From Hydrangea macrophylla (taxonomy: Eukaryota; Streptophyta; Magnoliopsida; Cornales; Hydrangeaceae): a stretch of DNA of 64,000 nt. The notes beneath the pieces were generated by a model. The model was not told the origin of the DNA and ran no database searches. It saw nothing but the letters and a program-made list of their open reading frames with translations. The number at the start of each line of letters is the position of its first letter. Within the stretch, counting starts at the first letter, position 1. Shown here in pieces: positions 1 to 10,318 of the stretch. Location of the stretch: contig CM066994.1 of the NCBI GenBank assembly GCA_033977485.1, forward strand, positions 85,746,871 through 85,810,870, written 5' to 3'. Made by a program: the position numbers and the translations under genes.

Positions 1-2358
1 GCTTATACCTAGCAAGCAATGAAATACAACTTTATCCAATTACTAGTTCTAATTATAAGCATTAATGTACATGAATTCATGAATATGAACAAGAGTAAGC
101 TATTAACTATGAATTTATTCATTGATTTGAAACATTTAGCTTTGAGATTTAAGTCTAATTAATCATTATTAAGATATGGTTTAAGCCCTAAGTCATAAGA
201 GAATCATTTGGGCCATTATTTACAAAGTTGGTCAAATGTGTCATGAAATTCTAAAAATTGCAGAGAGCAGACCAGAACTTTAAGAAAAGAAAAAGCACGT
301 CTCCCATGGTTTGATGTCGGTGAATTTTGGACACAAGATGCCTCTGTCAGTATAGTTTTCAAATCAAAAATAAAATCAAAGTTTCAACGGTTAGATCTCT
401 GGGAAAAGGACAAACACCAGACATCACTCAGAGATGTACAACTCTCTGTCCAGAGATTTTGTTTGATTTTTTTAAAATAGTAAAATAATCCGAAATGCTT
501 CATTCTTTTTAGGGTATCTTCCTAACACATTAAACCTCATAGAAAAAATTATTAGAGACCCCAAAAACGCCATTAGAATTCTGATTTATGAATTTCATAA
601 TGGACTTGCTGTTCTGAAACTATTCTGAAACTCTGGACAGATTGTGGTTGACTCACAAAACCCATGATCAAACCCTTCTAAACATAAAACCACCTTAAAA
701 CAAAAATTACAGTGGTAGATTACTGTGTTATTGACACTTTCCCGTTGGTTTTACTTGATTTCAACGGTTAGATTTCGAACTAAAAATCTTTGATCAAAAA
801 CAGTTTGTGAACTCACTGTTTTCATTTGTCAAGTTCAACTTTTATTTGGTAACTCCAACTATTAAACCATGAAGTTGGGTTTAAACCAAACCATTTCTCC
901 TACCATTTGATGGTCATTGGAGATCAAGACATGACTAAAACTCATGAATTTTTCAAGGAATATAAGGAGACTCCATGAAAACTCAAGCTTAGAAGACCCA
1001 AACCATGGTAGGGGTTTGGATTCATCTACTTGTTCTTACTAAAATGATGATCAACTTTAAATCTCATGTGAATCATAAGCTTACATAAGATTTAAAAGAT
1101 CAAACTCAAGAGCTTTCAAGAGAGATATTGAAGATATCCAAGAATCTCAAGAGAAGAACATAAACAAGAAAAAGAGAAGAAGAATCAAAGAACTAGCTCA
1201 TGAACTTCAAAAGGATATAGAGAAAACCCCATGAAATTCCAAGTTAGAGAATCCAAGTCATGAATATGGACTTGGATCCACCTATTTGTTTACAAAGTGA
1301 AGTGATGATCAAACTTTGACTCCTATGTGAAGCATAAGCTTACATGGGATTCAAAAGATCACATTCAAGAGATTTCAAGAGAGATATTGAGGATCTCCAA
1401 GAGTCTCAAGAAGGAAGTATGAACAATAAGAGAAATAAAACAAAGAAAACTAAGTAGTTTAGAGACTTAAAAGAAAGAATGAAAAGAAACAACTTAATGG
1501 TTAGAGGATCACCTCCAAACTATCCTCAAAGCTTTTCTCCTTTGAAGATTTTCCAAGCTCTTCTCTCTAGTTTCCAAACTCTCTCCTTTTCTCTCTAAAA
1601 AATGTTGGTGTAATGGTAGTGTTTTTTTTGTATGTGTTGTTCCCTCCCCTCAATGAAGATACCTCTTCTTATATAGACAAAAATACCTAGGTAATTTCTG
1701 TAAATTCGGAGCAAAAAACAGGTGTAATTCTCTCATTTGGTGGTACAATGTGTACTTTCTGAAATTAGGCAGACTGTTGCCCAGCGCGGCAGTCCAGAAA
1801 CTGTCGCGGCAGTCCGTGAATGCCGCCGTGGCAGTTCATGACTGCCGTCGCGGCACTACGCAACTGTCACGCGGCATTCATCAAATGCCGCGGAAATTAA
1901 TGGATTGCCGCGTTTTTGTCAGTCTTACTTTATTAGTTTTTTGTTCTTATTCGCATACACATACGTATTGCTCTGCAAAATACATACTTTAAAAGTGAAC
2001 GGTAGTCAGAAATTATTGGCGGCAATAGGTGAATGCCGTCCCGGCACTCTATGACTGCCGTGCGGCACTCAGTGAGTGCCGCGGCAGTCCGCCGTGTGCC
2101 GTTTTTAGCTAAGATTCCCTCTTTTAGATTTTCTTTTTCCCAAAGCAAATGATTTTTGAAGATCTTTTCCGAAAATTGTGTTTTATACCTGAATTCTCCT
2201 AAATACCTGGTATTTTCCTCTTTCTGTGAAATTTTACCGCGTTTAGAGAACTTTCTGAAGAGCTTGGAATACTTCGAATCTTTCGGTCCTTATCATCATC
2301 AGACATGGAGGTGACACTCTCCTAAATTCGACGTTTGGTCAAAATTGGGGTGTCTACA
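1..2358 (-). repeat. 3' LTR of element A (partial)
   Basis: Read on the minus strand from 2358, it begins TGTAGACACCCC. It aligns end to end with 24983-27340. A TATA-like TCTATATAAG lies on the minus strand near 1669-1679. A cluster of GCCGCGGC-type palindromes occupies about 1769-2100, upstream of that TATA box in the U3 part. Small open frames here are fortuitous. Confidence 0.9.
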
Positions 2359-2377
2359 GTTTGCCCCTCTTTGACAG
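2359..2377 (-). other. Polypurine tract of element A
   Basis: On the minus strand this reads CTGTCAAAGAGGGGCAAAC, directly before the TGTAGACA start of the 3' LTR. Its position and purine-rich AAAGAGGGGCAAA core fit the plus-strand primer of an LTR retrotransposon. Confidence 0.75.
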
Positions 2378-2714
2378 AGCTTGTGGGGCAACGCGTCCCA
2401 CAAGTGAATGTCAAAGCCTGTGTCAAGACAAGCCTTTGACCAGACTGTCGAATTTAGGTAAAAACAAAATGCGTTGCAAAAACGGGCGCGTAGCGAGATT
2501 CTAATTGGTCGTGCTCCATGACGAGCTGCCTACGTATCCCATCAGGAATCAGACCAAAGCGTAGTTTAGGTACGGGGTCGAACACACACAAACGCAAGTA
2601 GTCATACGGATGGATGCACCTATCCTGTCGTGATGCAAGTGCCTTGCAATGGTGTGCTCCACATAACGTCTCAGCAACACATTGTTCTTTCTTAGTACCA
2701 AAAAGCAATCTATG
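2378..2714 (-). other. 3' untranslated region of element A
   Basis: Non-coding part of A between the tRNA-primed body and its 3' LTR. On the minus strand it contains ACTACGCTTTGG followed by GGATACGTAGGCAG. This is a third copy of a module also seen twice at about 20456-20630. From memory, such modules are common near the 3' end of plant Tat/Ogre-type elements. A 127-residue minus-strand frame over this stretch runs into the neighbouring LTR and has no recognisable domain. Confidence 0.55.
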
Positions 2715-2778
2715 TGTCACGCCCCGGAGCAGCATAAATAGAGAAAAATAAATTTCCTTTATGGGTCCATAGGGAATG

Positions 2779-5700
2779 TGTAGACACCCCATTTTGTCGA
2801 CTATCAGATTTAGGAGACCCATAGCTTGGTGGTTCACAATGATCGTAAAAGACTCAAAAGGACTCCTGGAAGTCAGCTCTATCTCTCAGAATGCTCAGAT
2901 TGACCAAAATGCCCCTGAAAGCCCGAAAACTCCCAGATTTGGTCCCGAAGTTCTGAAAACATGCTATGTCGTAAGAAAAATGATGAAATGAGTTTTTAAG
3001 TAAAACTGGATGAAATCGTCAGCTCCCAGAGACCCCCGGAAGTCCCGGAAGTTCCCCGAAAGTCCCCGTTGACCGGTTTGACCAAGGTTTGACCAGGTTT
3101 GACCAGAGTTTGACCAAGTTTGACTAAGTTTGACCAAAATCGTCCGAATTCACCGGAATCATTAGAAAAGTATTCAAATGAGTTTTAAAAGAGAATCGAG
3201 CGAAAACATCAGCTCCCGGGAACTCCCGGAGGTTTCCAGAACTTCCCGGGAATCCCAGGTTTGACCAGTTTGACCAAGATTTGACTTTGGAACCGGGGCG
3301 CCGAAACAATTTTCAAATATTTTTCATAGATACTAGAGGTCAATATCTTTCCAACGGTATATCGCACATAATTCCTGGATTTAAAACGAATTTATTATGA
3401 ATTTCCAAAGGCGAAAAAGGCGATCAAATCGGCTTTTATTGCAAATACCGCAAAACTTTTCAAAGTGACCTATCCCCGAACTATTTTTTATGTAAAGTAG
3501 ACTCCATTACCTTTCCAACGGTATATCACAACCTCAATTTGGAGTTCGTATGCATTTTCTGTGAATTTCGGACGAAATAGGGCCTTTTCGCGAATACCGG
3601 AACCTCTGGGGGCCTAAACGTAATTTTTTGGGCTTCTGAGGAGCAGTGCCGCCGCGGCACTGGCCCACTGCCGCCGCGGCACTCAAACCTCGCAGAGTCC
3701 ATTTTTGTAATTTTTTTGGGGGTCCAATTTGATTAATTGAAAGCCAAAACGACATAGTTTTATGTTCACAGTTGTTTGGGACCAATGGGAGTACTTCTAA
3801 AACCCCAAAACCACCCCAAATTGGCCTATTTAAACCCCCCATTGCTCTTCATTTTGGGGGGGCCAAGTGCAAAGCTTGAAAACTTGTAGAGAAGAAGAGA
3901 GATAGAGATAGGTTTAGAAGAGAGAAAGGGAGCTTCTCCCATTGATTTTCCATAAGAAAGTGAGTTTTATTCTTGTTTTCTTCCATCATCTTTCTATATA
4001 CTTCACATTCAAAGTCCACTCCAACCCTCATTCTTGAGCATTCATGAGATAGGAAGCTACTTCCATGTCCAAATGTCAAAATCTATGAGTGAAACACCAA
4101 GCTACAAGTCCAAAATCACATTGATTATCATCTATTGATTGCTATTTACTTGCTTTGATTATATATATGTTCATCTCTCCTTATCTCATTTCTTTTTCTT
4201 TTCTTTATTTACTTACTAGTTCATCATCATCTAAGTGATGACATGAAGTTTGGGGTGAGTGAATCCTTATGGATAGTAGCTCTTGACCTCAAAAACATGT
4301 TTGATAGATGATGATCATAACCTCAATACTTCCAAAGTATTCTTGGAATGTATTGAAGTTATGTCCAAAAATAAATAAATCTCTCCAACAATCTTGGAGG
4401 TTCTTAAATGATGAGTTTGATGTAGGTATTCTAAGTGGCTATGATCCTTATTGAGTGTTGAAAACATGTTTTCAAAACATATATTTCAAAACCCCTCTCA
4501 ATCCCTCTCATTTGGTTTCAAGAAATAAAACTTTGTTTTCTCCAAAATCTTCAAAACAATGAGTCAAAACAGTGAGTGAGTTGAGTTCAAAGATTTTTCT
4601 AGAACTCAATACTCAACATATGGATACAAGGCCACTTGGAAAACCTTCCTAACTCATTGGAGAACACCCATGATTTTTGGCTTGACTTGGAAGTACTTGA
4701 AAATGGTCCATTTGGGTCCCAACATTCCTTCCAAACATTCTGTTTTTGCTGTCACAGCAGCTAGGTCAACTTACGACCACGTTTCCAGAAAACTTTTCCA
4801 AAAGGGGTGGTCCTAACTTATTTTTCCCTTAAAATTCAATGTCTTAGAAACCTTTCTGTATAAAATGGGCCTCTAGGTCATTCTTTTTCATTTTCTAAGA
4901 TTTTCTAACATTTCAGTCGACAGTACGAACTCTGTTTCTGAGTGACCTCTATTGCTTATATAATTTCTCTCAATATGTGATAGTTATTCAAGATTGGCCT
5001 TTTGGGTTGTGTTCTAGACACAATAAGGAACATCTCCATAAAATATCATGCATTGAAAACATTCCTAACCCCTCTTTTCAAATTCCAAAAGATCATGCTA
5101 CTGTTCTGTCCACTATTCACAGCAAGTACATTTCAACCTTCATTCTTTGATTTGATGCTCATATGCATTCCAAATTAGTTCATATCTTAGGAAGTAGTTC
5201 ATACTACATTTGTACATATCCCATGATTATTTCATTCATTCATTCATACACATTTTAGACTTCTAAGTCATTCTAGAAATCCATGTACACAAAACACACT
5301 ACAACCTTTGCACATTTTAGATACATACATTGCATTCATGCAAGATTTGGGGTTTTTGTAACTCTTAATCTAAGAAGATTATAAAGAATGATCACGATCA
5401 TACGTTCATGCTTCCCCTTTGATCTAATCATCCTTTCTCATCCGTCCCGGGGATTGAGAGATCTTCTTTTCTCAAAGAATAACATGCATCATACTAGCTT
5501 GTTAAGCATATTTTGATTTCTTTGTTTATTTGTTTCAAAAACAATTCATGTCCCCTTTAGATTAGGAAAACTTGATTAATTGATATATGATTAGACGATT
5601 TTTCCTAGGTTTATTTGTGTGATCTTTCACTTCGCATTGTGTGATATGTGGCTTAGATCTTATGAATGATATCTTATCTTTAGATTTTTCATTTCAAGTT

Positions 5701-6055
5701 TCTTATGTGATGTAATATACTATCATAGTATTAATTGTCGAACCATACATAGTATAAGATGATTGTTTGGATGCTAATTGAGGCCCGTCGAAAGACGGGG
5801 CGAGTTGAGGGTGTTTTAGTCGCGACAAAGGCTCCTTCCTCTCTCGTACCAAAACCCCGAACCAAGTTCTTTGGTTATGAAGGGCCGTGCCCTTTATCCA
5901 TTTGGGTGAGTCAAAATTAGGTTTCTTGGTTCCTTAAAGACCAAGTGGCGACTCTGTATCTGTTTTCAACAGATCTTTCGTTTTCTTTCCTTGATTCAAA
6001 TCAATTTCAAAACATTCTCAAACAGAGAGAAGTGGTCCGATTCCGCGTGTCCACA
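2779..6055 (+). mobile_element. Tat/Ogre-type solo LTR nested in the Tekay-like solo LTR
   Basis: Begins TGTAGACACCCC and ends GTGTCCACA, the same terminal style as the LTR of A but otherwise clearly different in sequence. Exact 5-bp direct repeats GAATG lie at 2774-2778 and 6056-6060. No internal region or primer site follows, so this is a solo LTR of about 3.28 kb. Near the start are repeated CCCGGAAGTCCC and GTTTGACCA words (about 3020-3290). Two GCCGCCGCGGC dyads lie at about 3646-3690. Confidence 0.92.
3030..3290 (+). repeat. Short-period degenerate repeats inside the Tat-type solo LTR
   Basis: The words AGCTCCCRGRRACYCCCGG and GTTTGACCA recur several times in succession, the latter five times within about 3075-3140. 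A similar block follows 160 bp later, so this is a locally duplicated U3 segment. Confidence 0.6.
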
Positions 6056-6060
6056 GAATG

Positions 6061-7480
6061 ACGGGTGAATAACCGCATTGTCATCTACTCAAACCAATAA
6101 ACACCACGATAGGGAGGATGCTATTCATAGAACATAACTTATTAACATTAATCAGAGGCTACAGCGGAAACTATAAAAGGTTTGGAAGCAACAGATGCCC
6201 AAGCACCAATTATAAAAGTCTACTAAAACTATTACAACAGCTGGCTTATAGTCTCAGGCCTATACCAACAACAGCAACAGTACAACAGATATACAAACTA
6301 ACTATTACAAGCAGCATGTCTTCGTCTTTAAGCCTTTAGCTCCACGTCCGGCGAAACATCGGCCTTCCGTCCTCACTACCTGCCAAGCTCTAGACATTGG
6401 AATGTCCAGGGCATAAACGCCATCAGCTTCGAATACAAAGCTGAGTGAGTATATTAAACAACACTCCTCACCGCTATTGTTTAGCATCTTAAAATGCGGT
6501 TAATCTCTTATCAATGACGTCACTCACGGACATAGCAGAGGTCTCATTAAACTATGCATGAATTCATCGATAACAGGAAACAGATTAAATGAACTCAATA
6601 ATAAAGATCATGGTATAAATATCTCATCATGTATTCACCAAATCCATGCATGTAACCGTGCAACCACCCATGCATCTACCTTTACGTCGGGACGCTGAAT
6701 CCACGACTGAACCTTTATCTCATCATATCCGTACTCATATTCATATCTCTATCCATCTCTGTATCCATACGTCAATCCCATCATTCCAATCTGATATCCA
6801 TTCGTCGATACAATACTGCCAATCGGAATCACCTGACTAGGCAGCAGGTCCCACAATCCCTTGATAGGGTTACCGGTCGTCTACACGGTACCACCTATCT
6901 GTAAACGATGGAAGCGGCACAACGGACGTCTTCTACGCTGTGTATATCCTCACTGGTCGTCTACACAGCTGAGAATACATTAGAGCACTAGCCGGACGTC
7001 TTCAACGGTACACTGGACGTCTTCAACAGTGCATACGCATCACTGGACGTCTTCAACAGCGAGAGGCGCACTAGGAACTCTAACCATCCCATGTCCACCC
7101 GACTCGTCAGCCGTTGATCCCACGGATCCAAAGTACCAATATCTCATTATTCCACATTGAAGCACATATCCCATTTCTCATCATATTCTCTTTCTCGTCA
7201 TAATACTATCCCATTTCTCATCAGATTCTCTTGTCTCTTTATAACACCATCCCATGCATGCTGACACATGTTGTGAAATGCTCATCTACTAAGTACAGGA
7301 AATACCACATGCTCTGTATTCAACATATCTACTCATTTCTGATTATTAACATGCTGTCGTATTCCATTCTACTATTCAGTTCAGCAATATTATCATGTAA
7401 CAGTTAAACAATTCATCTCATAACAGTGTTGCACTATCTCTTAAATTAACAATATCGCATAATAAAAGCATGGATCAACA
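6061..7480 (-). other. U5-side part of the Tekay-like solo LTR, non-coding
   Basis: No gene seen. The words GTCTTCAACGGTACACTGGACGTCTTCAAC and variants recur four or five times at about 6890-7065, forming a small degenerate tandem array on the plus strand. It sits in roughly the position where F has its GATCGGATATTATTCC array. At 6335-6450 (read in reverse) there is an AGCTGATGGCGTTTATGCC segment resembling 57350-57370 of F. Confidence 0.55.
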
Positions 7481-7539
7481 TTTAATCAACTAAACTGTTC
7501 ATATTATAATTAACAGGAAATAAACATGTTCTGCAAGGT

Positions 7540-7705
7540 TCGATCGATTGAGGTCCTCTCGATCGATTGAATTCAACTAAGTTCGATTGATCGAAGTCAT
7601 TTCGATCGCTCGAGGAAAAGTCGTTTCGATCGATCGAAGTTCCTTCGATCGATTGAGGAAGCGGTAAGTTCGATCGATCTAGAATAGTTCGATCGCTCAA
7701 ACATC
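7540..7705 (-). repeat. CGATCGATCG palindrome cluster, downstream side of LTR promoter
   Basis: Seven to eight near-palindromes of the form TTCGATCGATYGA or TTCGATCGCTCGA are separated by short variable spacers. They lie on the transcribed side of the presumed TATA box (minus strand near 8130-8141) of the solo LTR. Confidence 0.8.
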
Positions 7706-7979
7706 ATCTTCTACCCAGAAACTTGGCAGCGACGAACAAAGGTTTCGGGGTCACAATATAAATGTTCTAAACAGCATATAACACCCTAGAATCATTCTTC
7801 GAGTGAGTTAATGAACTCACCTCTCTCCGGTGGTCCGGTGGCGGCGTTCCGAGCTCCGCGGTGGCGGCTATGGTGAGCTCGTTCTCTCTCTCCTTCTTCT
7901 CTTTCTCTCCTCTTCTCCTCTCTGTCTCTATTCTCCTCTTCTTCTGCTCCTCTTCTTGTTCTCTTCTTCTTCTTCTCCT

Positions 7980-8140
7980 TCTGCCCAAGCACATATATAT
8001 ATATATCACACACACACATACGGTTACATATATATATATATGGAACACACATACACACACAAGCTCTCTCTCTCTCTCTAACTCTAAACTGCCAAACACC
8101 ACACACACACAAAACACACGTATATATATAGGGAAACAAG
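7980..8140. repeat. Microsatellite block with TATA-like core in Tekay-like solo LTR
   Basis: TA, CA and CT dinucleotide runs follow pyrimidine-rich TTCTCC runs. On the minus strand CCTATATATATACG at about 8130-8141 is the most likely TATA box. The long overlapping low-complexity open frames in this stretch are not genes. Confidence 0.6.
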
Positions 8141-8174
8141 TAGGGCAGGTGGCAACCACGTAAACTGAAAATAC

Positions 8175-8372
8175 AACGTTCGATCGATCGAAGTGAGTTC
8201 GATCGATTGAGAACAGGTCGGTTAAGGTTCGATCGATTGAACGAAGTTCAATCGCTCGGGAAAGGGTACACATCACAGAATCAGGTCGGCAGAGATTCGA
8301 TCGCTCGAAGTATGTTCGATCGATTGAAAGCACAATGTTCGATCGATCGAAGTGAGTTCGATCGCTCGAGAA
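8175..8372 (-). repeat. CGATCGATCG palindrome cluster, upstream side of LTR promoter
   Basis: Pairs of TTCGATCGATCGAA, TTCGATCGATTGA and TTCGATCGCTCGA are separated by about 10-30 bp. The cluster lies between the 5' end of the LTR and the presumed TATA box, in the U3 part of the minus-strand LTR. Confidence 0.8.
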
Positions 8373-8492
8373 AGATTCTTCCCCAAGGTTTCACACAAGC
8401 ATACAGGGTCTTATTTATATAACCATGCATCCGAAAATACAGGGTATTACACTATGCCATTCTACTCATGATGTCATTCCATTCTAGGAGAG

Positions 8493-9842
8493 TGATCGGG
8501 AGAGAACTAATCCTAATTATACGCCTTAACGAGCATTTGTTAGTACCTTTTTATCCTGTTTTTGTATATTTTTACTTCGTTTTCTAGTTTCTGACAGGTT
8601 TTGGAAGAAATCAACTAAACCAGGCTAAACAGGGTGAAAAAGCATAGTTGAAGAAGCTGAAAAAGCCAAGTCGCGCGCGCGACCCGCGCCCGCGAAATCC
8701 AGAAATCGCTCGCGCGAGAACCCCAGAATCGCTCGCGCGATCTGCGCGCGCGAAGGCCCAATTGTCGCGCTCGCGCGACCCGCTCGCGCGATATGTGTAA
8801 AAATCAAAGTTGCGTATTTCAATGTACTGAAGACTCCTGTGCAAACGAAACTGCTAAACGACGTCTAGACTGTAAATTACATCAGTTTCAGTCCGTTTCG
8901 AGTTGTAAAGGCTTCCAAAACTTGTTGTAAATCTATATATACCCTATTTTACTTCAAATTGAGGGTTGGCAATTATTATACACACATTCTACAACCATAC
9001 TTCCAGCCATTGAAGGGAGGGAAGCAAGGAGAAGAAGAAGAAGACCAAGGGTTTCCATGGCCTCCTCCATCAACCTCTTGCCATCTATCACTTCTATGGA
9101 CGGCTAGATCATTGATCTAGGGTTTCAATGAAGCCCTAGACGAGTAATAGGGTTTTATTTATGTTTTTATTTTAGTTTTATTATGTATGGATGACAGTCA
9201 CATGTTTAGAGGATTTTTATAAATAAATCGTACTTCTATTGATTAAATCATTGCTTTCAAAGTTTATTCTTGTCTTAGATCTATTTTGACTGTGATGTGC
9301 TCAATGATCTATTCTTGCTGTGCTTGTTTAGATTATTTACATGTGATGGTGCTCTATTGATTCGTGCTATCAAGTATCCGAATAGTCCATGCCTAGGTTA
9401 GACGGATTAGATCGCAACCCTAGTTTAGTGTGAGATAATTCGTGCTACCCGAAGATGGATTATGTTGGTGCTTGAACCATGATTATCTTCTTGTCGGAGG
9501 AATTGGGCTTGTAGCTACAATTCCCCATATTCATCCAACGTAATAAGCTAAAGTAATCCATAAATATTCTTATTATGAAGCTAGTGGTGGATTTGCAATC
9601 CTAGGTTCCTTAAACATTATTTTAAAACAACTATTTAAATTGCTTTCATAGTTTAGATTTATTTTTATGTTCTTAGTTTAATTAAATCTAAATCAAAATC
9701 CGTTTTTCCTAATTAATTAGACTTAGGTTTTAAAATTAAGTTGCTGTAGTTAACCAATCCCTGTGGGTTCGACCTTTACTTCCACACTGCAAATCTTTTG
9801 AAAAGTAAAGAATACTTTTATATCTTGATATTGACAACATCA
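8493..9842 (+). repeat. 5' LTR of the Athila-like element
   Basis: 1350 bp, TG...CA ends. CTATATATA at about 8933-8941 is the likely TATA box. A TCGCGCGA palindrome array at about 8671-8793 lies upstream of it. Confidence 0.95.
8671..8793 (+). repeat. TCGCGCGA palindrome array in Athila-like 5' LTR
   Basis: Near-palindromic units such as TCGCGCGCGCGA, TCGCTCGCGCGA and CCGCTCGCGCGA are arranged mostly in pairs joined by a CCCG or TCCG link. Strikingly CpG-dense against an AT-rich background. Confidence 0.85.
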
Positions 9843-9847
9843 ATTTT

Positions 9848-9864
9848 TGGCGCCGTTGCCGGGG
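9848..9864 (+). other. Primer-binding site, tRNA-Asp type
   Basis: TGGCGCCGTTGCCGGGG lies 5 bp after the 5' LTR. It is complementary to the 3' end of plant tRNA-Asp(GTC) as I recall it. The match ends about two bases further on, at the T-loop A58 position where copying of a tRNA primer normally stops. Confidence 0.88.
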
Positions 9865-10318
9865 ATTGTATTACCACCTTTAGTTTTAGAATCGTAGTTT
9901 AGTTAATTCGTAAATATTAGATTAGGTTTCCTTTTCTTATTTTTCGTTTTATTTTTAGTTACTAACTTGTTTTTTTTTTATTTTGTAGTCAACGTTTCCG
10001 AGTGGAGCAGCTAATTACATCAAAGGAGCTTACGCAAATAAAAATATAAATAAAATTAAATAAATTGCTTCCTTTGGAATTCGCTTTAAATCGCTGTAAG
10101 TCAGGGCGCTGCGACGCACTATTTGCATTAGTTTAGGGTTAATTGCACTGCATTAGCTAGGAAACCCGGGGCGCTGGGCTTGACGCGGTCATTGCATTAC
10201 AGAATAATTTGCATGCATCATAGTAGTTGAGTGCTTGTTATCTTCTTTGCGTGATTGTTATTTGTTTATTTTGTTTAGTTAGTCTTTGTTTTTAGTTTCT
10301 TTTCTTTTGTTTTAGTTT
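9865..10318 (+). other. Leader of the Athila-like element
   Basis: Untranslated region between the primer site and the gag start. AT-rich; no open frame or array seen. Confidence 0.6.

Larger units (their letters stand above)
2715..8451 (-). mobile_element. Tekay/Del-like solo LTR, split by a later solo LTR
   Basis: On the minus strand it starts TGTAATACCCTG at 8451 and ends GGGGCGTGACA at 2715. The same terminal style is seen in element F (TGTAACGCCCTG to GGGGCGTGATA). The perfect 5-bp repeat CTATG flanks it at 2710-2714 and 8452-8456, so it is a solo LTR left by LTR-LTR recombination. Subtracting the Tat-type insertion and its duplicated 5 bp leaves about 2455 bp, close to the roughly 2.5-kb LTR of F. 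It contains two CGATCGATCG palindrome clusters and microsatellites but no protein gene. Confidence 0.9.

Noticed and set aside
1750..1992. 80-residue frame conserved in both LTRs of A (also 26732-26974)
   Set aside because: Conservation is explained by the LTR pair. It lies antisense to the element, contains the palindrome array and has no known motif.
2686..2700. Primer-binding site TTTTTGGTACTAAG after the Tekay-like LTR (minus strand)
   Set aside because: The perfect CTATG duplication directly at the LTR ends shows a solo LTR. The resemblance lies in the sequence of A and is chance.
7767..8333. Arg/Glu-rich and Ser/Leu-rich open frames
   Set aside because: They translate microsatellites and polypyrimidine runs within a solo LTR.
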